Translations under genes and position numbers: made by a program
In this document: positions 26,215-36,173 of the stretch, in pieces
Position numbering within the stretch: the first letter of the stretch is position 1
How the letters are laid out: each line of letters begins with the position of its first letter
Assembly (NCBI RefSeq): GCF_002251365.1
Contig: NZ_NPJH01000013.1
Span: 1 to 64,000, forward strand
From: Prevotella sp. P3-122
GTDB taxonomy: Bacteria; Bacteroidota; Bacteroidia; Bacteroidales; Bacteroidaceae
Length of the DNA: 64,000 bases
Direction: 5' to 3'
Notes under the pieces: model-generated
Told to the model about the DNA's origin: nothing
Databases searched by the model: none
What the model saw: the letters and a program-made list of their open reading frames with translations, nothing else

Positions 26215-28134
26215 TTACTCCATCCCTTCCGCCATCTCAAACCAGCGTTCATTCTCCTCGTCGAGCTTCTTCTTTATTGAAGTATACTCCGTAACGAGAG
26301 TCATGTCGGAGGCGTTCTCCGGAAGCATAAGCAGGGAGTCAAGCTCCGCTATTCTCTCTTCCATGCTCGCTATTCGCTTCTCGCAATCCTCAAGTGCCTT
26401 GCGTGCCTTGCGCAGTTTCTTCTGGTCGTCCTTGCGTGCATCATAATCCTGCCGTGCTGTCGACTTATCAGGCTGCTGCTCAGCCTCCTTTGGCTGTTGT
26501 GCATATACGGCCTGCAACTTGTCGTCGATGGTGTTGTGACCGCGCAGGTAGTCGTAGATGCCGCCGAGGTGCTCGCGGACATGCCCAGCCGCAAACTCAT
26601 AGACCTTATCAACAAGGCCATCGAGGAACTCACGGTCGTGGCTCACGATGATTGCCGTGCCGTCGAAAGCCTTGATGGCATCCTTCAGCACATCCTTCGA
26701 CATCATGTCCAGATGATTGGTAGGCTCGTCGAGAATGAGCAGGTTTACAGGCTCCAGCAGCAGCTTGATCATGGCCAGTCGGCTACGCTCGCCGCCACTA
26801 AGCACCTTTACCTTCTTCTCCGACAGCTCCCCTCCGAACATGAATGCTCCGAGCAGGTCGTTCACCCTCAGTCGCATGTCGCCCTTGGCCACCTGGTCTA
26901 TGGTGTCGAAGATTGTTATCTCCTCCTCCAGAAGCTGTGCCTGGTTCTGTGCGAAATATCCTATCTGGACGTTGTGTCCAATCTTTAGGTTGCCAGTGAA
27001 GGGTATCTCTCCCATGATGCATTTCACGAGCGTTGACTTACCCTCACCATTCTTTCCCACGAAGGCTACCTTCTCACCGCGCTTGATAGTCAGGGTCACA
27101 TCGCTGAACACCGTATGGTCGCCATAGCTCTTCCCTACTCCGTCGCATATCACGGGATAGTCGCCGCTTCTCAGACATGGCGGGAACTTCAGTCTCATGG
27201 CCGATCGGTCCACCTCGTCAATCTCTATAGGCACTATCTTTTCCAGTTGCTTTATCTTGCTCTGTACCTGTATAGCCTTAGTGGGCTTGTACCGGAACCG
27301 CTCTATAAAGTCGCGCATGTCTGCAATCTCCTTCTGCTGGTTCTCGTATGCCCTTAGCTGCTGCTCACGCCTCTCGGCCCTCAGCACGACATACTGGTCG
27401 TACTTCACCTTATAGTCAACGGCTCTTCCGCATGTCAGCTCTATTGTCCTGTTGGTGACATTATTGATGAATGCCCGGTCGTGGCTAACCAGCACTACGG
27501 CCTTGGCGCTCTGAGCCAGGAACTGCTCCAGCCATTGTATGCTCTCTATGTCGAGGTGGTTGGTAGGCTCGTCGAGCAGCAGCACGTCGGGTTTCTGCAA
27601 CAGTATCTTCGCCAGCTCGATACGCATCCTCCAACCGCCCGAGAACTCTGACGTAGGGCGTTCCAGATCATCGCGGCTGAAGCCCAGTCCACAGAGCGTA
27701 CGCTCCATCTCGGCCTCATAGTTGTCGCCACCCATCATCAGATACCGCTCGTGCTCCTGCGTGAACTTATCAACCAGTGACAGGTAGTCCGGGCTATCGT
27801 AGTCGGTACGCTCGGCCATTTCCGTTCCGAGCCTGTCTACCAACTCCTTCAGTTCTGTACATGCCGAGAAAGCCTTGCGCGCCTCCTCGCGAACGGTTGT
27901 GTTGTCCTGTAGTCTCATGACCTGTGGCAGGTAGCCAATGGTCGTATCGTTGGGTATGGAGACAACGCCCGCCGTAGGTGTCTGCTGTCCGCAGAGTATC
28001 TTCAGCATTGTCGACTTTCCGGCTCCGTTCTTGCCCACAAGGGCTATACGGTCCTGGTCGTTGATGACGAAACTGACGTCATGGAACAATGGGCGCGCGC
28101 TAAACTCTACTTTTAATCCTTCTACTGATATCAT
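26215..28134 (-). CDS. ABC-F family ATPase (ribosome-associated type)
   Basis: 639 residues, two ATP-binding cassettes and no membrane span. Cassette 1: Walker A GKNGAGKST (~36), signature FSGGWRMRIELAK, Walker B LLLDEPTNHLD. Cassette 2: GKNGEGKST (~350), LSGGERSRLAM, LILDEPTNHLD. The linker between them (YENQQKEIADMRDFIERFRY...) is the P-site tRNA interaction motif, and a C-terminal coiled coil (KALEDCEKRIASMEERIAEL) matches Uup/YdiF-type members. Likely a translation factor rescuing stalled or structured ribosomes. A -7 box lies 20 bp upstream. Confidence 0.9.
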   Translation of the reverse strand: MISVEGLKVEFSARPLFHDVSFVINDQDRIALVGKNGAGKSTMLKILCGQQTPTAGVVSIPNDTTIGYLPQVMRLQDNTTVREEARKAFSACTELKELVDRLGTEMAERTDYDSPDYLSLVDKFTQEHERYLMMGGDNYEAEMERTLCGLGFSRDDLERPTSEFSGGWRMRIELAKILLQKPDVLLLDEPTNHLDIESIQWLEQFLAQSAKAVVLVSHDRAFINNVTNRTIELTCGRAVDYKVKYDQYVVLRAERREQQLRAYENQQKEIADMRDFIERFRYKPTKAIQVQSKIKQLEKIVPIEIDEVDRSAMRLKFPPCLRSGDYPVICDGVGKSYGDHTVFSDVTLTIKRGEKVAFVGKNGEGKSTLVKCIMGEIPFTGNLKIGHNVQIGYFAQNQAQLLEEEITIFDTIDQVAKGDMRLRVNDLLGAFMFGGELSEKKVKVLSGGERSRLAMIKLLLEPVNLLILDEPTNHLDMMSKDVLKDAIKAFDGTAIIVSHDREFLDGLVDKVYEFAAGHVREHLGGIYDYLRGHNTIDDKLQAVYAQQPKEAEQQPDKSTARQDYDARKDDQKKLRKARKALEDCEKRIASMEERIAELDSLLMLPENASDMTLVTEYTSIKKKLDEENERWFEMAEGME

Positions 28135-28153
28135 CTTATATATGAATGTCGTG

Positions 28154-28161
28154 CAAAGTTA
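28154..28161 (-). promoter_or_regulatory. -7 promoter box of the ABC-F gene
   Basis: TAACTTTG on the minus strand 20 bp before the start codon; predicted leader ~15 nt. Confidence 0.6.
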
Positions 28162-28384
28162 ACACAATTCAAACACTCTCACAAATAAAGCAATTAATTT
28201 TTTGTTAAATGATGAGTACCAGGTTACCAATATTAAGTTTAAAGTTGAATAATGTTAAATATCTGTTTCCCATATAAACCTTTTGACATTGGATTTATCG
28301 AAAAAAGCAGAACATGGAACACGAATATGGCTGTCATAAAGAATTGCCCACAGGATATCTAAGTCAACATTAATTATATAAAAA

Positions 28385-29734
28385 ATGAACAACATGCTGA
28401 AATCAATGGCCCTGGCCATTACCCTTGCCGCCTTGCCAATTGTAGGACAGGCTAAGCAATGGACTCTGCAGGAATGTATAGACTACGCCTTGCAGAACAA
28501 CATCACACTGCAGAAGTCAAGACTGCAGACGCTAAGCGCACACGAGGATGTACAGATGTCGAAAGCTGCACTCCTGCCATCGTTGAGCTTACAGACATCA
28601 CAGAACGTTACTTACAGACCATGGCCGGAGAGCAACAGGGCAACAGTGACCAACGGCTATGTAGAGACGAGTGTAGACAAGGTATTCTACAACGGAACCT
28701 ACGGACTGAGCTCCAACTGGACTGTATGGAACGGTAATCAGAACATCAACCAGATAAAACTCAACAAGGTAACGGAGCAGCAGGCCGAGCAGGAGACTGC
28801 CGTGACGGCAAACAGCATACAGGAGCAGATAGCACAGCTGTACGTGCAGATACTATACTCTAACGAGGCCATAGAGGTGTGCCGTCAGAGCCTGCAGACG
28901 AGCAAGACCAACGAAATGCGGGGACAAGAGTTCGTCAACGTAGGAAAGATGTCGAAAGCTGACCTGGCACAGCTCACGGCACAGAGGGCGCAGGACGAAT
29001 ACTCGCTCGTCGAGGCAGAGGGAAACCTCCGCAACTTCAAACGACAGCTCAAGCAACTGCTGCAGCTCACTACTGACGAGGATTTCGATGTTGTCATACC
29101 ACAGACCACTGACGATATGGCCCTACAGACCATACCCGTCATGACAGATGTCTACAATGCTGCCCTCGCCACCCGACCCGAGATTAAGAGTGCGCAGCTC
29201 GGCATAGAGAGCAGCGACCTCAACCTGAAGATTGCGCGTGCAAAAAGACTTCCAACCATTGGCGTTAGTGCCAGCGCAGCTACCAACACCACATCGATGA
29301 GCGACAACGAATGGGGTCAGCAGCTCAAGAACAACTTCGACCTTGGAGCAGGACTGACTCTCAGCATTCCCATCTTCGACAACCGGCAAGCCAAGACGGC
29401 CATCAACAAGGCGAAGCTGCAGAAACAGAGCTACCTGCTCGACTTGCAGGACAAGCAGACTACGCTCTACTCTACTATCGAGAACTACTGGCTGCAGGCA
29501 ACAACAAACCAGAGCATGTTTCAGGCTGCCAAGGCCAGCACCGAGAGCGCACAACAGAGCTACGACCTGCTGAGCGAGCAGTTCCGCCTCGGCCTGAAGA
29601 ACACCGTAGAGCTGATGACAGGAAAGAGCAACCTGCTCAACGCACAGCAAAACGAGCTCCAGAGTAAGTACCTGACCATACTCAACATAAACATGCTCAA
29701 CTTCTATGCATCAGGCCAGCTCCTAAATAAATAG
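28385..29734 (+). CDS. TolC-type outer-membrane efflux protein
   Basis: 449 residues with a signal peptide (MNNMLKSMALAITLAALPIVGQA; cleavage after GQA). The pattern of two repeated helical hairpins with short beta segments is visible, for example WTLQECIDYALQNNITLQKS at the start of repeat 1, EIKSAQLGIESSDLNLKIARAKRLPTIG and LSIPIFDNRQAKTAINKAKLQ in repeat 2. Forms the outer-membrane channel of a tripartite exporter with the next three genes; spacings of 76, 85 and 48 bp suggest one operon. Confidence 0.92.
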   Translation: MNNMLKSMALAITLAALPIVGQAKQWTLQECIDYALQNNITLQKSRLQTLSAHEDVQMSKAALLPSLSLQTSQNVTYRPWPESNRATVTNGYVETSVDKVFYNGTYGLSSNWTVWNGNQNINQIKLNKVTEQQAEQETAVTANSIQEQIAQLYVQILYSNEAIEVCRQSLQTSKTNEMRGQEFVNVGKMSKADLAQLTAQRAQDEYSLVEAEGNLRNFKRQLKQLLQLTTDEDFDVVIPQTTDDMALQTIPVMTDVYNAALATRPEIKSAQLGIESSDLNLKIARAKRLPTIGVSASAATNTTSMSDNEWGQQLKNNFDLGAGLTLSIPIFDNRQAKTAINKAKLQKQSYLLDLQDKQTTLYSTIENYWLQATTNQSMFQAAKASTESAQQSYDLLSEQFRLGLKNTVELMTGKSNLLNAQQNELQSKYLTILNINMLNFYASGQLLNK

Positions 29735-29810
29735 TCTACCCCCCTATATTATCTATCTTATCTATCCCATCTATCTCATCTATATCAGAGAAAATAATCC
29801 TATCACAATA

Positions 29811-31031
29811 ATGAAGAAAATTAGCAAAATCTGGATTGCGGCAGCAGCCATCGTGTTGCTGGCCGTCATCGCCTGGATATTATCAGGCTCGAAGAAAAAA
29901 GAGGAAGTGACCTTTGCCACAGAGAAGGTTGCCAAGGCCAACATCCATAACAGCATCACGGCTACAGGTACCATCGAGGCCGTGACATCAGTTACAGTCG
30001 GTACGCAGGTATCTGGTATCGTGAGCAAGCTCTACGTTGACTACAACTCAGAGGTGAAGAAAGGACAGGTCATTGCCGAGCTCGACAAGACAAACCTCAC
30101 CAGTACGCTCAACTCCGCACGTGCCAATCTGCTGAGCGCACGTGCCAACCTTCAGAGTGCGGAGGCCAACCGCGACTACCAGCTTGCCAACTACAACCGC
30201 TACAAGACTCTCTACCAGAAAGGACTCGTGAGCGCAGACGAATACGAGTCGGCGCGGCTGAGCTACCAGCAGGCCGTGGAGCAGGTGGCATCGAACAAAC
30301 AGAATGTAAACTCGTCGCAAGAGGAGGTACAGAGGGCACAGACCAACCTTGGGTATGCCACCATCACCTCGCCCATAGACGGAGTGGTTATATCGAAATC
30401 TGTTGAGGAAGGACAGACCGTAGCAGCGAGCTTCAGCACACCGGAGCTATTCACCATTGCCAAGGACCTTACCAACATGCAGGTAATTGCCGATGTCGAC
30501 GAGGCTGACATAGGCGAGGTGGCTGTTGGCGACCGTGTGTCGTTCACCGTAGACGCATACCCCAACGACACATTCGAGGGCAAGGTCACTCAAGTGAGGC
30601 TGCAGGCCACCACAACCAACAACGTCGTGACTTACGAGGTGGTAATAAGCGCACAGAATGCCGACCTGAAGCTCAAGCCCGGACTGACTGCCAACGTTAC
30701 CATCTACACCGCTGAGCGTACCGGCGTCACCTGTACTTCGGCCAAGGCCCTGCGCTTCACTCCCACCAAGGAGACCGTAGGCAACAAGAAGATTGTAGAC
30801 TGCAACGGAAAGAACAAGGTGTGGACATTAGAGGGTAACACTCTTAAGGCTCACGCTGTTAACATAGGCATGACCGACGGAATGCATACAGAGATTCTCT
30901 CTGGCATCGCAGAGGGGACCGTCATCGTAACGGAACTGAAAGTGAATGCCAGCGAGACTGCCGAGGCTGGACAACAGCAAACAGAAAGCAGCCCCTTCGC
31001 ACCAGGCCCTCCGGGAAGGAAAAAGAAATAA
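29811..31031 (+). CDS. MacA-type periplasmic adaptor
   Basis: 406 residues. N-terminal membrane anchor (IWIAAAAIVLLAVIAWIL), then the first half of the lipoyl domain (GTQVSGIVSKLYVDYNSEVKKGQVIAEL), a long alpha-hairpin (ANLLSARANLQSAEANRDYQ to VNSSQEEVQRAQTNLG), the second lipoyl half (GYATITSPIDGVVISKSVEEG) and a beta-barrel domain. It links the inner-membrane MacB-type transporter to the TolC channel. The C-terminal tail is Pro/Lys-rich (PGPPGRKKK). Confidence 0.92.
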   Translation: MKKISKIWIAAAAIVLLAVIAWILSGSKKKEEVTFATEKVAKANIHNSITATGTIEAVTSVTVGTQVSGIVSKLYVDYNSEVKKGQVIAELDKTNLTSTLNSARANLLSARANLQSAEANRDYQLANYNRYKTLYQKGLVSADEYESARLSYQQAVEQVASNKQNVNSSQEEVQRAQTNLGYATITSPIDGVVISKSVEEGQTVAASFSTPELFTIAKDLTNMQVIADVDEADIGEVAVGDRVSFTVDAYPNDTFEGKVTQVRLQATTTNNVVTYEVVISAQNADLKLKPGLTANVTIYTAERTGVTCTSAKALRFTPTKETVGNKKIVDCNGKNKVWTLEGNTLKAHAVNIGMTDGMHTEILSGIAEGTVIVTELKVNASETAEAGQQQTESSPFAPGPPGRKKK

Positions 31032-31116
31032 AAACTGAGGTTGCGGATTTTAAGGAAAACCGTGTCATCGAAATAACTTCACCTTTCCAAACAACAACCA
31101 TCATATCAGCAAAATC

Positions 31117-31875
31117 ATGACAACAGAAAACAGAAAAACCGTCATAGAGCTGCAGGATGTCAAGCGCGACTTTATCGTGGGAAACGAGACTGTACACGCC
31201 TTGCGGGGCGTATCGTTCAAGATACACGAGGGCGAGTTCGTCACCATCATGGGAAAATCGGGTTCTGGCAAGTCTACGCTGCTGAACCAGCTCGGATGCC
31301 TTGACACTCCGACGAGCGGCGAGTACCTTCTCGACGGCATAAGCGTCAGGACAATGTCGAGGTCACAGCGTGCCGTACTGCGAAACAGGAAGATTGGGTT
31401 CATATTCCAGAACTATAACCTCCTGCCCAAGACTACGAGTGTTGAGAACGTGGAGCTGCCGCTGATGTACAACGCCGAGGTTACGGCCAGAGAACGCCAG
31501 CAGCGTGCCATTGACGCCCTTACAGCGGTAGGACTGGGCGAGCGGCTCTACCATAAGTCAAACCAGATGTCGGGAGGCCAGATGCAGCGTGTGGCCATAA
31601 CACGCGCTCTGGTCAACAACCCTGCCGTGATACTGGCCGACGAGGCAACGGGAAACCTCGACACGCGAACATCGTTCGAGATACTCGTACTCTTCCAAAA
31701 GCTGCACGCACAGGGACGCACCATCATCTTCGTTACACACAATCCCGACATTGCAAACTACAGCAGCCGCAACATACAGCTGCGTGACGGACGTGTCATC
31801 AGCGACGAGCAGAACACGAACATACTCTCGGCAGCTGAGGGGCTGGCAGCATTGCCTGCGGCAAATGACGAATAG
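31117..31875 (+). CDS. MacB/LolD-type ABC transporter ATPase
   Basis: 252 residues. Walker A GKSGSGKST (~47-55), Q-loop FIFQNYNLLPKTT, signature MSGGQMQRVAITRAL, Walker B VILADEATGNLD, H-loop FVTHNPD. The LPKTTSVENVELPL segment after the Q-loop is typical of MacB/LolD ATPases. It would power the permease encoded 48 bp downstream; in E. coli MacB both are fused, whereas here they are separate. Confidence 0.93.
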   Translation: MTTENRKTVIELQDVKRDFIVGNETVHALRGVSFKIHEGEFVTIMGKSGSGKSTLLNQLGCLDTPTSGEYLLDGISVRTMSRSQRAVLRNRKIGFIFQNYNLLPKTTSVENVELPLMYNAEVTARERQQRAIDALTAVGLGERLYHKSNQMSGGQMQRVAITRALVNNPAVILADEATGNLDTRTSFEILVLFQKLHAQGRTIIFVTHNPDIANYSSRNIQLRDGRVISDEQNTNILSAAEGLAALPAANDE

Positions 31876-31923
31876 GCCAATATCTGGACAAGTCTTACAC
31901 AAATAAGAAACAACAGGAAAATC

Positions 31924-33162
31924 ATGAACTATACAAATCTTCTGAAGATAGCCCTACGTGCCATAGCGGCCAACAAGCTCAGGGCATTCCTAACGGCCCT
32001 GGGCATCATCATCGGTGTGGCGTCGGTCATAACGATGCTTGCCATAGGACAAGGCTCGAAGAGGAGCATACAGGCCAACATTGCGGAGATGGGCTCAAAC
32101 ATGATTATGATACACCCCGGTGCCGACATGCGTGGCGGTGTACGCCAGGATGCCTCAGCCATGGAGACGCTGAAGCTAACCGACTACGAGAGCATAAAGG
32201 ACGAATGCAACTACATCAAGGGCATAAGTCCCATGGTCAGCAAGAGCGGACAATGGATTTACGGCAACAATAATACGCCATCGTCAATATACGGTGTCAA
32301 TCAGGACTACCTTGAAATAAGGCAGCTCAGCGTCAGCGACGGAGAGGTGTTCACGGAGGCCGACATTAAGTCGAGCGCAAAGGTGTGCATTCTCGGACAG
32401 ACCGTCGTGGACAACCTCTTCCCCGACGGTGCAGACCCTATAGGAAAGGTGGTGAGGTTCAACTCCATCCCCTTCCGCGTCATTGGCGTGCTAAAGAAGA
32501 AGGGCTACAACTCCATGGGAATGGACCAGGACGACCTTGCGCTTGCTCCATACACAACGGTGATGAAGCGCATCCTCGCACAGACATACCTAGGGAGCAT
32601 ACAGTGCTCGGCGGTCACGGAGGGTGTCACCGACAAGGCCACGGAGCAGATTACGACTATACTGCGCCGTAACCATAAGCTAAAGGACGCTACGGAGACT
32701 ACAGAGGCCGATGCCGACGACTTCAACATACGCTCACAGGAGGAGCTGGCATCGATGATGAACTCTACCACCGACATGCTCACCATTCTGCTGGGATGCG
32801 TGGCCGGCATATCGCTCATAGTGGGCGGTATCGGCATCATGAACATCATGTACGTATCGGTAACAGAGCGCACGCGTGAGATAGGACTTCGAATGAGCGT
32901 CGGCGCACGTGGCATTGACATTCTCAACCAGTTCCTCATCGAGGCCGTGCTGCTCAGCGTCACGGGAGGACTCATCGGAGTACTCCTCGGAGTGGGTGCC
33001 AGCTATGCCGTTAACCTCATCGTACATTGGCCCATATACATCCAGCTGTGGAGCATCATCATGAGCTTCGCCGTCTGCACCTTCACCGGAGTATTCTTCG
33101 GATGGTACCCAGCCAAGAAAGCCGCACAACTCGACCCCATCGAGGCTATAAGGTACGAGTAG
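31924..33162 (+). CDS. MacB-type ABC permease with FtsX domain
   Basis: 412 residues: an N-terminal membrane helix (KLRAFLTALGIIIGVASVITMLA), a periplasmic domain of ~200 residues (GSNMIMIHPG start), and three C-terminal helices with the FtsX-type core (GIGIMNIMYVSVTERTREIG ... FLIEAVLLSVTGG). It converts ATP hydrolysis into mechanical pumping of substrate from the periplasm through the adaptor and TolC channel. Substrate (macrolide, peptide, lipid) unknown. Followed by a long terminator hairpin. Confidence 0.93.
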   Translation: MNYTNLLKIALRAIAANKLRAFLTALGIIIGVASVITMLAIGQGSKRSIQANIAEMGSNMIMIHPGADMRGGVRQDASAMETLKLTDYESIKDECNYIKGISPMVSKSGQWIYGNNNTPSSIYGVNQDYLEIRQLSVSDGEVFTEADIKSSAKVCILGQTVVDNLFPDGADPIGKVVRFNSIPFRVIGVLKKKGYNSMGMDQDDLALAPYTTVMKRILAQTYLGSIQCSAVTEGVTDKATEQITTILRRNHKLKDATETTEADADDFNIRSQEELASMMNSTTDMLTILLGCVAGISLIVGGIGIMNIMYVSVTERTREIGLRMSVGARGIDILNQFLIEAVLLSVTGGLIGVLLGVGASYAVNLIVHWPIYIQLWSIIMSFAVCTFTGVFFGWYPAKKAAQLDPIEAIRYE

Positions 33163-33177
33163 TTACTTGAGGTAATA

Positions 33178-33262
33178 AAAACAAAAGTCCTCCCATTTTT
33201 TACGAAGGTAATTTCGTGGGCTTATGAAGTTACCTGTATAAAAAACGGGAGGATTTTTGTTT
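33178..33262. terminator. Long bidirectional hairpin terminator of the efflux operon
   Basis: Outer stem pairs AAAAGTCCTCCCATTTTTTAC with GTATAAAAAACGGGAGGATTTTT (each arm given in part); an inner stem AGGTAA/TTACCT tops it. It ends in TTTTTGTTT on plus and in T-rich sequence on minus, so it can serve both the efflux operon and the facing 33322 gene. Confidence 0.75.
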
Positions 33263-33321
33263 GACTATTACTGATTTTACTTCACAGATTTGTATTGTGA
33301 ATAAGACATACCAAATATAAA

Positions 33322-33654
33322 TCAGTCGAAAAGCGATAGAGACGTGTCGACTGGCTTAATAGGCTCAGGCTTTTCCTCTACCTCATCCGTGAAGTCAAGC
33401 ATCGTCTGGATGTAACGTGTCGACCGTATGTTGAGGCAGTATTTCCCACGTGAGCCAGTACTCTTTACCGTGCCGTCAGGATGCTTGGTCTGGGCATAGA
33501 TATAGCTGACTATACTACGGTAGACCTGCTCGTAGGTTACAACCTCAAACAGACCGTTGACAGAGTTGTAAACATGATGGGCTATCTTCCGGAGTGATAG
33601 ACCGGAAGAGCCAGCCTCTTCGAGTATGAACAATATTTCCTGTTCGTAGTTCAC
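33322..33654 (-). CDS. Small winged-helix-like protein with clamp-like C-terminal motif
   Basis: 110 residues, no signal peptide. Residues 1-75 read like a small winged helix (ILEEAGSSGLSLRKIAHHVYN, then TYEQVYRSIVSYIYAQTK, a helix ending in KSTGSRGKYCLN). The tail is acidic/Pro-rich and ends with DTSLSLFD; S-L-S-L-F resembles the sliding-clamp-binding consensus Q-L-x-L-F. I know of no characterised homologue. It is followed by the efflux operon's terminator and preceded by the wHTH gene's terminator. Confidence 0.7.
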   Translation of the reverse strand: MNYEQEILFILEEAGSSGLSLRKIAHHVYNSVNGLFEVVTYEQVYRSIVSYIYAQTKHPDGTVKSTGSRGKYCLNIRSTRYIQTMLDFTDEVEEKPEPIKPVDTSLSLFD

Positions 33655-33746
33655 TATTATTGAATGTTGTTTATGCTATTCTCTCATGTCAGCGGTTTAG
33701 CATCAGCTCTGTGATCAAATCTCTCTATGGCCAAATGAAAAAGAAA

Positions 33747-33790
33747 AGCCGCAACTATATGATAAGTTGCGGCTCCTCTTTATCGTTTTG
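33747..33790 (-). terminator. Terminator of the winged-helix gene
   Basis: Arms AGCCGCAACT (33747-33756) and AGTTGCGGCT (33765-33774). On the minus strand the stem is followed by TTTTCTTTTTC. Confidence 0.75.
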
Positions 33791-33794
33791 ATAA

Positions 33795-34100
33795 TTATGC
33801 GAGAACCACTTTACCGTTCTCACCCTTTACCTTTCCTTCCTTCAACAGCCATCCTATGCCAAGAAGAACCTCTGTCTCTGTCTTCTCTGTTGCCTTTGCA
33901 AGCTCACATACAGAGAGAGCGCTACCAGCTGCAGAAAGTGCCTGATAAACGTCACCGGCGCGGAAGCCAGCGTTCTCAGCGTCTACGAGGGTTTCTACCT
34001 TTGCTGCACACTTCTTTGTTGTTGTAGCCTTCTTGGTTGTTGTCTTTGTTGCTGCTGTCTTTGTTGCAGTAGCCTTAGTTGTTGCTTTCTTTTCTGCCAT
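33795..34100 (-). CDS. Winged helix-turn-helix protein with lysine-rich, H1-like N-terminal tail
   Basis: 101 residues. The first 33 are almost only Lys, Ala and Thr (KKATTKATATKTAATKTT, KKATTTKK), a flexible basic tail like histone H1/HU-tail sequences. Residues 40-101 form a winged helix of the type known as DUF2582 (AGDVYQALSAAGSALSVCELAKATEKTETEVLLGIGWLLKEGKV). Probably a small nucleoid or transcription-associated DNA-binding protein; function unproven. Own promoter (34162) and terminator. Confidence 0.82.
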   Translation of the reverse strand: MAEKKATTKATATKTAATKTTTKKATTTKKCAAKVETLVDAENAGFRAGDVYQALSAAGSALSVCELAKATEKTETEVLLGIGWLLKEGKVKGENGKVVLA

Positions 34101-34161
34101 AATTTACATAAATATTAAAACTGTCACTTCCTGAATAATGAGTGATTTTTTAAATTTGCTG

Positions 34162-34169
34162 CAAAATTA
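34162..34169 (-). promoter_or_regulatory. -7 promoter box of the winged-helix gene
   Basis: TAATTTTG followed by CAGC on the minus strand, 62 bp before the start codon. Confidence 0.6.
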
Positions 34170-34276
34170 CACATATTTTTCCAAACTCTGCAATATTTTT
34201 ACAGAAAATATGGCCAGAAATGCATAAACTATTGGTAATCACATAATTTCTTGATATATATCAAGTAAAAACATGC

Positions 34277-36034
34277 CTACTCTTTTAGGTCTACCTTGAT
34301 TTGCAGTTCGTCAAGCTGTTTCACATCGATTGCCGATGGAGCATCGAGCATCACGTCACGTCCGCTATTGTTCTTCGGGAAGGCTATGCAGTCGCGGATG
34401 CTGTCGAGACCAGCCATGATGCTTACGAAGCGGTCGAGACCAAAAGCAAGACCTGCGTGAGGAGGAGCACCATACTTGAAGGCATTCATAAGGAAGCCAA
34501 ACTGAGCTTGGGCACGCTCTGGGGTGAAGCCGAGAACCTCGAACATCTTCTCCTGAAGCTTAGTGTCGTGAATACGTAGACTGCCGCCTCCGACCTCAAT
34601 ACCGTTACATACGAAGTCGTAGGCCTTGGCACGTACTTTCTCGGGATGGGTGTCGAGCAATGGAAGGTCGTCGGGGTTGGGCATGGTGAAGGGATGGTGT
34701 GTTGACATGAGACGCTGTTCCTCATCGCTCCACTCGAAGAGCGGGAAATCGACAATCCACAAACACTTGAAGACATTCTTGTCACGTAGGCCCAGACGGT
34801 CACCCATCTCCAGTCGTAGGGTGCAGAGCTGCGTGCGCGTCTTGTTGGCATTGTCGCCGCTTAGAATGAGCAGTAGGTCACCATCCTTGGCACCAGCGGC
34901 CTCCTTGACCTTGATGAGCTGTTCCTCGGTATAGAACTTGTCAATGGAACTCTTGACTGTTCCGTCGGTATTGTATTTAATATATACGAGTCCCTTGGCT
35001 CCAATCTGTGGACGCTTTACAAAGTCGGTAAGCTCGTTGAGCTGCTTGCGGCTGTAGTCGGCACATCCTGGTACGCAGATACCACCTATGTACTCAGCTT
35101 CATCGAAGACGGAGAACGTTCCAGTGCCCTTGAGCACGTCCATAAGCTCAACAAACTCCATGCCGAAACGGAGGTCCGGCTTGTCGCTGCCGAAACGGCG
35201 CATGGCCTCATGCCACGGCATCTGCTCAAGCTTGGGAAGCTCTACGCCACGAACCTCACGGAACAGATGGCGGGCCATCTCCTCAAAGAGCTCAATGACA
35301 TCCTCCTGGTCGACGAAGCTCATCTCGCAGTCTATCTGTGTGAACTCTGGCTGACGGTCCGCACGAAGGTCCTCGTCGCGGAAGCACTTGGCAATCTGGA
35401 AGTAACGGTCGAAACCAGCCACCATAAGCAACTGCTTAAGGGTCTGCGGACTCTGTGGAAGAGCATAAAACTGGCCAGGGTTCATACGTGAGGGAACGAC
35501 GAAGTCGCGGGCACCCTCGGGAGTAGAGCCAATGAGAATCGGGGTCTCCACCTCAATGAAGTTCTGACTGTCGAGGAAGTTGCGTATGAGTATTGTCATC
35601 CTGTGACGCAACTCAAGGTTGCTCCTAACTGCAGGACGGCGTAGGTCGAGATAGCGGTATTTCATGCGGATATCATCACCTCCATCGGTATCGTCCTCTA
35701 TCTTGAATGGTGGTGTCTGGCTGTCGCTTAGGACATTGAGCGTGGAAACGAGTATCTCTATGTCGCCCGTCTCCATTTTCGGATTCTTGCTCTGCCTCTC
35801 ACTGACTTTTCCTACCACCTGTATGCAGTATTCCCTACCTAGCTTGTTGGCGGCCTCGCACAGGGCTGCGTCATCAGCCTCGTTGAATACCAACTGCGTG
35901 ATGCCGTAACGGTCGCGCAGATCGACAAATGTCATACCGCCCATCTTACGTACTCGCTGCACCCATCCAGCCAAAGTAACTTCCTTACCGGAATCGGAGA
36001 GTCGAAGCTCCCCGCACGTGTTTGATCTATACAT
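34277..36034 (-). CDS. aspS: Aspartyl-tRNA synthetase
   Basis: 585 residues from the ATG at 36034 ([19 protein letters not shown]); a longer frame to 36106 crosses the promoter. Anticodon-binding OB fold at the N-terminus ([24 protein letters not shown]), class II motif 2 ([23 protein letters not shown]), a bacterial GAD insertion domain at ~290-410, and motif 3 ([13 protein letters not shown]). The C-terminal [13 protein letters not shown] matches bacterial AspRS. Attaches aspartate to tRNA-Asp. Divergent to the GH105 gene, with back-to-back promoters. Confidence 0.97.
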   Translation of the reverse strand: MYRSNTCGELRLSDSGKEVTLAGWVQRVRKMGGMTFVDLRDRYGITQLVFNEADDAALCEAANKLGREYCIQVVGKVSERQSKNPKMETGDIEILVSTLNVLSDSQTPPFKIEDDTDGGDDIRMKYRYLDLRRPAVRSNLELRHRMTILIRNFLDSQNFIEVETPILIGSTPEGARDFVVPSRMNPGQFYALPQSPQTLKQLLMVAGFDRYFQIAKCFRDEDLRADRQPEFTQIDCEMSFVDQEDVIELFEEMARHLFREVRGVELPKLEQMPWHEAMRRFGSDKPDLRFGMEFVELMDVLKGTGTFSVFDEAEYIGGICVPGCADYSRKQLNELTDFVKRPQIGAKGLVYIKYNTDGTVKSSIDKFYTEEQLIKVKEAAGAKDGDLLLILSGDNANKTRTQLCTLRLEMGDRLGLRDKNVFKCLWIVDFPLFEWSDEEQRLMSTHHPFTMPNPDDLPLLDTHPEKVRAKAYDFVCNGIEVGGGSLRIHDTKLQEKMFEVLGFTPERAQAQFGFLMNAFKYGAPPHAGLAFGLDRFVSIMAGLDSIRDCIAFPKNNSGRDVMLDAPSAIDVKQLDELQIKVDLKE

Positions 36035-36065
36035 ATTATATATATAAGATAATTTAAGTTTCGTG

Positions 36066-36073
36066 CAAAAGTA
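36066..36073 (-). promoter_or_regulatory. -7 promoter box of aspS
   Basis: TACTTTTG followed by CA on the minus strand, 32 bp before the start codon. Confidence 0.6.
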
Positions 36074-36136
36074 CAATTTTTCTTTGAAAGTACGAAAAAA
36101 AATCACGCAAACTATTCATTGTGAGGTTTTATTTAT

Positions 36137-36144
36137 TATCTTTG
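36137..36144 (+). promoter_or_regulatory. -7 promoter box of the GH105-type gene
   Basis: TATCTTTG, 30 bp upstream of the ATG at 36174. Confidence 0.6.
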
Positions 36145-36173
36145 TATGCGAAAACAAACATAACTTTATCTAC

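Noticed and set aside
36035-36173. N-terminal extensions of aspS and of the GH105-type gene
   Set aside because: Both would read through the divergent promoter boxes and give N-termini unlike their families.
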